NCBI GenBank assembly: GCA_000469685.2
Contig: LS997562.1
Location: 62,001 to 126,000, forward strand
Reading direction: 5' to 3'
DNA from: Haemonchus contortus
Lineage: Eukaryota; Nematoda; Chromadorea; Rhabditida; Trichostrongylidae
Length of the DNA stretch: 64,000 nt
How positions within the stretch are numbered: the stretch's first letter is position 1; each line of letters opens with the position of its first letter. This document shows, piece after piece, positions 22,901-31,900 of the stretch. The position numbers and the translations under genes were made by a program. The notes under the pieces were generated by a model. The model was not told the DNA's origin, searched no databases, and saw only the letters and a list, made by a program, of their open reading frames with translations.

Positions 22901-25900
22901 GTTCCGCCTGCTCGATGTTCGGTGTTATGAGAACGATGTCGTCTGCAAAGCGGAGGTGATGTAGATAGCGGCCGTCGACCTTCACTCCCAAGTCTTCCCA
23001 TTCCAAATGACGCATGATATTCTCGAGAGCGGCACTGAAAAGTTTGGGCGATATGGTATCGCCCTGCCGGACACCTCTCTTCACGTTGATAATGACTTCC
23101 TTGTAGAATGGTGAAATCCTGGTCGTAAAGTTGTCGTAGAGCTCACGAAGCATCCTTATATATTGAGTAGGAACATCCTGGTTGCCCAGGGCTTCGATTA
23201 CCGCTTCTGTCTCGACAGTGTCAAAGGCTTTCTTCAAATCGATGAACGTAAGACATAGCGGCATTTTGTACTCTCGCGATACTTCAATGAGCCTTGTTAG
23301 GGTGTGGATATGATCGATTGTACTGAACCCTTTCCGAAACCCTGCTTGCTCGCATGGCTGTCCTTCATCTAATATTCTGCCAATCCTGTTTAGGATGACA
23401 CGAGTGAAAAGCTTGTAGATTACGGACAGCAGGCAGATTGGGCGATAATTGCCAATATCGTCTGGATCTCCCTTTTTGTACAGCAATACAGTCTTGCTAG
23501 TTTTCCACGACGTGGGTACTTTGCATTCCGACAGGTACCGCGTGAAGAGCCTAGCCAAAGTTTTGATGATGACTTGTGGTATACTCTTCAGATGTTCTGG
23601 TTTGATCCTATCGGGACCGGGCGCTGTACAGTTCTTCATCGACTTGATGGCATGTCGTATTTCGGAAGGGAGAACCGAAGGAGCGATATATTCGTCTTGC
23701 CTGAGATGGTGAGTAGGCAGGTAGACGTGGCTGTCGAAGAGATCCGAGTAGAAGTCGTAGATGACCTTCTCCATTGCCCTCCGGGATGCAGTAACGGTTC
23801 CGTCAGGACGACGAAGGGAGGTCATCTTGGTCTTGTAGTTGGCGAAGCTCCGTCGGGCTTTGCGAATGCTCCTTCCGGCCTCGGCGGCTTCGTCCATGAC
23901 TGCTGCTCTTCTCTCTTTCAGATCTTCCTTTATCGCTTCTCTGCATTGCTTCGCAAGTTCGGACGTTTGTTGATAATTGCCTGTAGCTCGCGCGATTCCA
24001 CGCTGGCGTATCAGCTCGAGAGTCTTCGAAGAGAGTCGTCTCTTGGCTACTTGTGGACTCTCAGCTTTTCTAGCGCTATCGTGAAGATGTTCGACGAGCC
24101 GGTTGTACTCATCATCGATGTTGTCGATAACGGAATCTTCCCATTTACTCGCAAGGGAAGCGAAGTGGTCCCAGTTGATGGAGGTCTTGGGGCTTCGTTT
24201 CCGAAACTTCATAGCTCTCTCCCCACGCACTGAGAAGCAGAATCTAGCGCGGAGGAGACGATGGTCCGATCCCATGTAGAACTTCGGAACAACAGCGACA
24301 TCGGTCAGGCAAAATCTCCGATTGAAGATGATGTGGTCTATTTCATTATGGAACTGTCCACCAGGTGACTCCCATGTCCATCTTAAATGAGAGGGCTTCT
24401 GGAACTGCGAGTTACCATGGATGGTGTGGGTCGTCATGATAAACTCGGACAGCCTTCCACCCTGCTCATTCCATTCCACTCCGTGAGTCCCGATGTGAAG
24501 CTCTTCAGCCGTTCTTCTGGGGCCAATCTTGGCGTTAAAGTCACCGACGATGACCTTGAAGAAAGTGTGGTCTTCTCTGTAGAGCCTCTCCAGATCCATA
24601 TAAAACGCTTCCAACTCCTCTTCTTCGTAGCTCGATGTTGGTGCGTAAGCAACGAAGATGGTTAGAGCTGGGGTTGAGCCACATCTTCTTAATCGCAAAC
24701 GTCCGATTCGGGTTGTTAAGCTTTCGTACGAATCGATGTTCATGGCCAAGTGCGTGTTGACGAGGACACCTACGCCGCCGACGCCTCTACTGTCGCATGT
24801 TCCAAGGAATAGTTCTTCTCCAGTCTCAAATACAGCGTGCAGCGGGCGATGCCTTCTCGTCTCGGTCAGTCCGATGACGTCGTACTTGATCTTCCTAGCT
24901 TGCATCATCAGGTCTTCTATACACGCTTCCGATGCAAGCGTCCGTGCGTTGAAAGTACAGATCGCCATCTTAGTCCTTCTCCTTTTGGGCAGCCTGTTTT
25001 GGCCCTGAGATTTTAGCAGCCTCTCCCGAGCGGTCCTACCCAACGCTGCCGTATTGGGGGCTCCCTCAGGTTCAGGGGAATGAGGCCCATTTTTATTACT
25101 GTTTCTGGCGGTGAAAGAAAAAACCCATCGTGTAGCTTGCCAGGCTCTGACGTGGGGGGTTGGACAAGGGGCTTTGTTTTTGGAGGCGGCCCCGAATCGC
25201 CTCCCAGATACTTCCCAGTGTGACTTGTTCGTCACTCGAATGCAAGCTTTTGGCCGAGTCGATGGGCAGGATACCAACTGCACCCACAGACTCTCCACAC
25301 ACGTATGCGTGGATCGCCTGCGAGGAACAGAGGGTATATCGACCCAGCACAGCAGAATCAAGGAGTCCATCCCCTGAATCCACCTGCGTCTCTGGGAAAG
25401 TACTGGTGACTTTTGGTCGGCGATTAACGTAGCCTCGTCACTAACCGGCTGGGGATCCTTCAGTGAGAGAGAACCCTCAGTGAAGGAGATCCGTAGTCGA
25501 GGCGATACAGTGGTGCAATATTCGTTCTAGGATCCACACACAATCAGACGAGTGCTGGGTAGTGGGGCAATGCTTTCCTTTTTTCTCTATTTTTTCTCTA
25601 ATATTCTTTCTGCTGCTGCGATCCTTTATTTAATTTTTTTACCTCAAGTGGCCGGGAAAGGTGGGCTATTTTTGCCACTACTAGTGTTTTTTAAACCTAT
25701 GCTTATGAGTGAATGAATTCCTAAGAACACTTTTGCTTACTGTAGTCAGCTATTCGCAGCACCCACACGTACGCAGCGACACATATTGTATAGCTCGTCC
25801 AAACACCCCTTCTTCATCATTATCCTGGCCTTCTCCTAGTCCTCTCGTCCAGCCCCCTTTTTAATGATGTTTTCGCAACCTTTCGCCTTCATTGCAATAT

Positions 25901-28900
25901 TTCCCACCTCATCTTTCATTTTTCGTCACAATCTGGATTACCCAAAATTATCGTGAACTGTGCCTTGAACTGAGCCCGAACACACCGCATTCTCCACTAG
26001 AAACGTGGCCACTCACAAATAAACATGTAAACTTGTGAAAACACGATGCAGGTTGACAGTGTTTACATCGCCATGTAAAAACTGCCATTCACGAGAAAGA
26101 CAAAGCCATAGTTTGGAGAATGGACAAATCAACCAACCTTTATTTTTTGACAAACTTCCTTGAACCTTCGCACGTTCCGATTTCTGCACTTTCCTTTCCA
26201 GACTGAAAAGTGTTCAGTAAAATGTTCTTTTGACTTTCCGCTGAACAAAAAAAGCGGTAAAGGTAATGCACCCACATTTTCGACTCAGCCTCTCTTGTTG
26301 CTTCGCTATTATGTGAATGCTGTGTGTTATCCTCCCCTTCTGACTGCTTCTCTTCTTCTGGTTCTCCATCAACGCTGACTGTTCTCTCACTGAAATGTGA
26401 AAGCTTGTTTACCATCAGTTGCGGGTCTTCAACAGTGGAATTTAAAAAAAAGTGGAATTTGCAAATCACTAACCTCCCTTCATCATTGATTTCGTCAACC
26501 TCAACATCTTGGTCCAGAGCCTTATTTTGTTCAGTGGAACTTGGAGACATTTCCTTTGCGGATGATCTGGCAGCCCTATTTCCCTCAGGCGAACTATGAG
26601 CCTTTCTTTTGACAGAAGGACTCACAGACCCTTCCTTAGCTGGTGAATTGGTAGCACAGCTTTCCTTCACGAATAGATTTGGACTTGGTGAGCTCCGTTT
26701 ATCCATCGAAGACATAGGAGAATTTATTTTCGTAGACCGAGGATCGTTTTTCTTTGGCATTCCTTCAATATCGTCACACATTCCTGCAGTGCACTTATCC
26801 TCAATACCGCCCGAAGTCCTATTTTCTTCTTCTCTATTTGGTTCTTCTTTCTGGAACAGTAGAAGTCCTGTTAATCCACAGGTTCCACAGACTTTCAGCA
26901 ATAATTAATAGAATTCGATAAGATCGAAACCTATTGAACATGTTCTTTAAATTCAAGTTCTTTAACTTACCCGTTTGAACTTATCTTGTAATGAGGCTTC
27001 CTCTCGTTCTTCTGGGTGCTTTTCCTCTTCACTTTCCTTTCGAAGCCGTTCTTTAAATAATATTATGAGAATGAGAGTTAACGAACTCACAAGCCTAAAA
27101 CATTAGTGGCAAAAATGATGCCACTTATACTTAGCGGCAATTCTCCAGCGTGTTTCGCTTTCGCGTCCCTTGCGAGCAGTCCTACTCACTAAGCACCCCG
27201 TCTCCGTTGAGCCGTATTTGTGACTGGTGGTTGAAGACGTCATGAACTTCGCTGCTTTTGATGTGATTAATTTACGACAGCGCAGTCAGCACCGAGCATG
27301 GGACGAGCGCGAGTGGATTGATAGCCCATACAAATGCTATCGAGAATAATCAAATTTAGTTGAGTGCATGACACTGTGGATATGATTAAAAAAGGATCCG
27401 AATAGAAAAAAACGCACGCGAGACACGGTCACATCACTCAGCATTCTTGCACAGCAGATTCAAAAAGCGCGCGATTACGGTACACTGAAGATCAGGGGAA
27501 TCACCATGGAAATAATCGATGGGAATTTCTACTGCAGAGAGCCGTGATCAATCGTATTATAGAGGGCATGATTTTGGATCTGTTGTTTTTGTTTACGGTT
27601 TATTTGCTATAATTATAATTACCATGAAGGAGCAAAGGAAGGCACATTTTCCTACCGATCTGAGGAATAAAATAGTATAAGTTGGTCGGACATAATTATG
27701 CCTCTTAAGATGCCTTGACTAAATACCAGATTTTACAGCATTTTAGTTCGCGTCTGCTCTGTTCAGTACGTTCCATGATTCAAGCGTGCGTAGGTGAGTC
27801 CACATTTTCACTTTGGAGGCAAAACAAACGACAATGATCCTCTCGAAACCTGGGCATGTCATATAATGTGTAAAAACATTAAACGACACTGAAAAAATGA
27901 AAATGTGAACGAGCGAAAATAGGTAGACAGAAGTAGGAGATGATAATTGTGGAGCGAACGAGTGTCGCGAGAAGTGAGAAAAGAGGGAACGCTTGAATAA
28001 GAAAGACCCTAAAATAACGAAGAGAGATCATCCAAGAAAAGTGTGGATCATACGTCACAAACAACTCGTAGCAGTTTTAAGAACACGATGGCTCCGTGAA
28101 TGCCACATAAACCAAAGAAATCAATTTCAAGGGCGGCCTTACATCAGAACCCTTTGGCATTGCTTTATGTTGCGAACTACATCGACCTTCATCTAGCTTT
28201 TGGTATAGGATCAGAGGCTTCTTTCAGAGTTCGACGACCGTCCGTCCGTCCGTCCGTTCAGCGCGTGCTGCGACGGCGGTCGCTAGAGTAGTGTTGACAG
28301 CGCTGTCACGTGATCCAGTGTTGTCAATAACGGTCAGGCGCCGCCGTCGCAGCACGCGCTGAACGGACGGACGGACGGACGGACGGATGGATCGTTGAGG
28401 TCTGAAAGCAGCCAGAGGGAGTTCAAAGATGAATATGTTCGCGCTAAATTTCACTATTGTGAACGTGGTGACATCAATTATTTCTTATAAAGGAAACAAC
28501 ACAAATGAACAGAAGCCGGGAATGAAGGTTTTAATTGCAGCGTGGGGACAGATGGGCATGCTTACAGATGGAATATTTCCGTGAACAACTAACGCAAATA
28601 TACGAGTACAGACGCAAAAACAGGATGCCAAACAAATAAAGAAGTTAGCAAGCAATAATTGTACAAGCACTTGTTTATGCCACTCTCTGACGCATTTAAC
28701 GGTGGTGAAATCGCTGTGGTGGAATAAGAGGTTGTATCGGATAGCACATAATGCTTCGCTTAAAGCTGCAATATCTATTCTCTTGTATGTTCAGATGCAT
28801 TTTACGAGGCGTATGAGTAGCTCGCAGGATTGTATAAACTGCAGTTGTGCCCACTCCTGCTCGTTCAATGGGCAAAAAAATAAAACGTAATTTTTGAATC

Positions 28901-31900
28901 TCCTCTGATTCCGGAGCTGTTTCTGTTATCATTGGTGCATATGTATACATCCCATGCAGTTCTTTTGACTCTTAACCAACATAGATGTGATTCAAAAGGA
29001 AAGTCTTCACACACAATTCTACCATTTTTACTTTCAATGTACAGCTCGACTTTGTGGGCTGCATTTTAATATACTATAGGAAGGACGAAAGGAGAATTGC
29101 TGGGCCAAGGAGGCATGCAAAAGCAGATTATGAGGAGAAACGTTTGCCTAACATGTTGTCGAAGACCAAGTCCAAATTAAACAAACTTTTGATAATAAAT
29201 ATCACTTCTAGATTCAAAGTCAAGCATACAAGCACTCGCATTCGCACCACTAAGAAGATGTCCGCATGCTAATGTAACCTAGACTCTGCCCGACATTACC
29301 ACGAATGTTGCTTAATCACTTGCACATAACAACTAAACTAGTACCTGCTTCTCTTCTTTGAGCTTCCAATGCCTCTGCTTGTCGTGCAAGATAGGCGGCA
29401 ACAAGTGGATTCTCAGGTGAGCCCTGAACACGTATTAGCTATGTGAGAAGTGATGCAATCAAAAAAGATGCTCATGTATGCGGTATGGAACAGACTTCAT
29501 CGGATGGATCAAAAAACAAAACTTACTAGTTTTGCAGAGGATTTTTCGTCGTTGTCGGTATCTTTATTTCGGTTGAAAGACAACTTCGCACCAACTACAT
29601 GCTTATTACCGTTTTCGCCTGCGTTTTCAGTTATGAACTAAAAACAACGGTATTAAAAAAATATGCCGTAATAAGAACCACAAATAGTTGAGCTTAGTGA
29701 GATTTAATGCTGCGCGCAGAATGGGTCTGGAACGATGTCATCTTACCATTACCCTGAAGTGCAGCACTATTGATTTAAGACCCAATAATAGCCACGCGAC
29801 GCTTGCATTTTCTGTTTCACACTTCCCTTCGACGATCTGTCGATATGTCACATCTCCAAAGAAATTGATTGAATATCTTTCTGAACGTCTAAACTGCAGT
29901 AAAACCTATGCGTTACTATTCGAAGAATAGAGCACATCAGAAATCGATGTGAGGAAAAACTATTGCGAACTTGGGGCCGTATGCTTAACGCTCAGGAAGG
30001 GAAGGAGAGAAACACCCCAAAGATATGTTTGCGAAGGGCGCGAATGTTTAAATGGTGTTTTCGCTTTTGTTCTAGTTATAGTTGCAATAGAAGCGCGACC
30101 CCCATTCACTCCCCATCCTCTGAAGGCAGGTCCCTACCCAAGGCGTATGATGAATACACCTATAGAATTGTGCTGGGCGCCAGTGGTTAGACCGTTACTC
30201 CGCTATTCACTGCATTATTCATCTGTGCGCTTATTCCTCTGATCTCTGCTGCCGAATTCGTCTAGCATTGCTCCGGTTTTATCCTACTGCTACAACCAGC
30301 TACCAACTTATTAATATTGCTATAGTCGACGCTGTGAAGGAGATGGTTGATGAAAAAGCAGCATGAGCTTCTTCCTAGATTTACACTAGGTATCATGAGC
30401 ATGTTGCATCATGATGCTGGTGTGATTTAAGAAGAAAACCAGAAATACTTCTGTCACCAACTAATGAGCAGTTTTTCGACCGATTTTATATTACATCATA
30501 TCCTGTTACGTATTATTCTTTCCACATCTGGTTATCCCTGACGTGGTAGGTGAGGGCGACATGACGCTATGCTATGCTGTAGTCCTCACCCATTTTATTT
30601 TCCAGTTTTATTCTTAGCTCTCGAACTCTGAATGGAGTGCCGCTGAATGTAGCACTTGGAACCCTAAGCCTTCTAGTCGTTTTGCTCTTCATTTTTTAGT
30701 CGAACTCTGCCTTGAAGAGGGGTTGCGAACTTTCGCACGGAAGAGTCGCTTGTTGCCTAGGTGCGGGAATTAGATGCTCATTATGCTGCTCAAATCTTTC
30801 ATAAGCAAGTGAAAGATGAACAGTTGAGGATGTATGATGACAGCAACAGTAAAAAAAAAGTCCAGCGTCTAGAGAAGAAGCATCTAGTTGAACAAGATGT
30901 ATATGGATACCACTGCGTGAAATAGAAGCAAAGGAGAGAGATGTTTCGATGTGGCCGATTTGAGGAGAAGAATATATACCAAAAGTAAATGAGTGTTAGT
31001 GACGAGGAGTAAAAACAAGGAGATGCGAAGCATCGCCAAATGAGAACTGCGGTACTGGGAGCAGATGCATTGAGGAAGGTTGTGTATGTGCAGGTTACTC
31101 GAGATGTAAGGTGCCCGAGCCGAGGATGGCGCAGAAGTGTAACAGCAGATTAAGTACTGTTCAATGGATTGGTGCTCATTTAGTTCTGGCGACCTCTCCC
31201 CATAGTCCAGCTCCTCCGCCAAGTGGTATTTGATGACTTTCAACAACTAAACACTTTCTACTGCCTTCTCCATTTGTCTACTTTCCAAACACTTAATGAT
31301 GGTATGGGAACAGTATGGTAGCACTAATTTTTGCATTTGTTGAGGTTGCTTTATAGTTAGATGCGCGATAAACTGGACGCTCGTTTAAAGATTTCCACAA
31401 CCCTCCAAGTACATTTCGTAACATACCAATCATTTGCTACTTCTAGGTGCGTTCTTGTGGTACAGTTCCCTTTCACTTTGTTAGAGTGCCTTGTCGGGAC
31501 AAAAAGCCACACTCTCTCCGAGTTCCGGTTCACCTAATCGAGAAAAACGAACATCTGATACCAATCTCACATTGGCCAGACGTTACTGAAGGCCTAAAAT
31601 CTCTGCTCCGGCGTCACTTATCTGACCCAAGGCAAAACAAACCATTACTTTGGAGTAACTGGCTGCTTTCAAACTTTGACGTCCGTCTGTCCGTCCGTCA
31701 GGCGCGTTGCTTGCGTGCAACGGCAGCCCTAGCCACTTGTTCACAACACTGGATCACTGGATCACGTGCCAACAAATGGCTAGAGCCGCCTCGCACGCAC
31801 GCAACGCGACCCCAACGCGCTTGACGGGTGGACGGACGTCGGAGTCTGAAAGCAGCCACTCTCTCCTTCCCTACCCTGGGCGTTATGCATACGACCAATG

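Larger units (their letters stand above)
21927..25966. mobile_element. Family A inverted-repeat element (~650 bp) interrupted by RTE
   Basis: The left end AAGGCACAATTAACGATAA and right end TTATCGTGAACTGTGCCTT form an imperfect inverted terminal repeat. Without the RTE insertion and one copy of its target duplication, the element is about 650 bp with no coding capacity, so it is MITE-like. Relatives lie at 1527, 12184, 51111 and 51786. The target duplication is not clear. Confidence 0.65.

Noticed and set aside
23574..24233. 219-codon plus frame
   Set aside because: Shadow of the intact RTE ORF on the opposite strand.
26140..26901. 253-codon minus frame as one exon
   Set aside because: The frame reads through two introns by chance. 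Splice sites at 26474/26389 and 26276/26202 give continuity with the Acinus exons on both sides.
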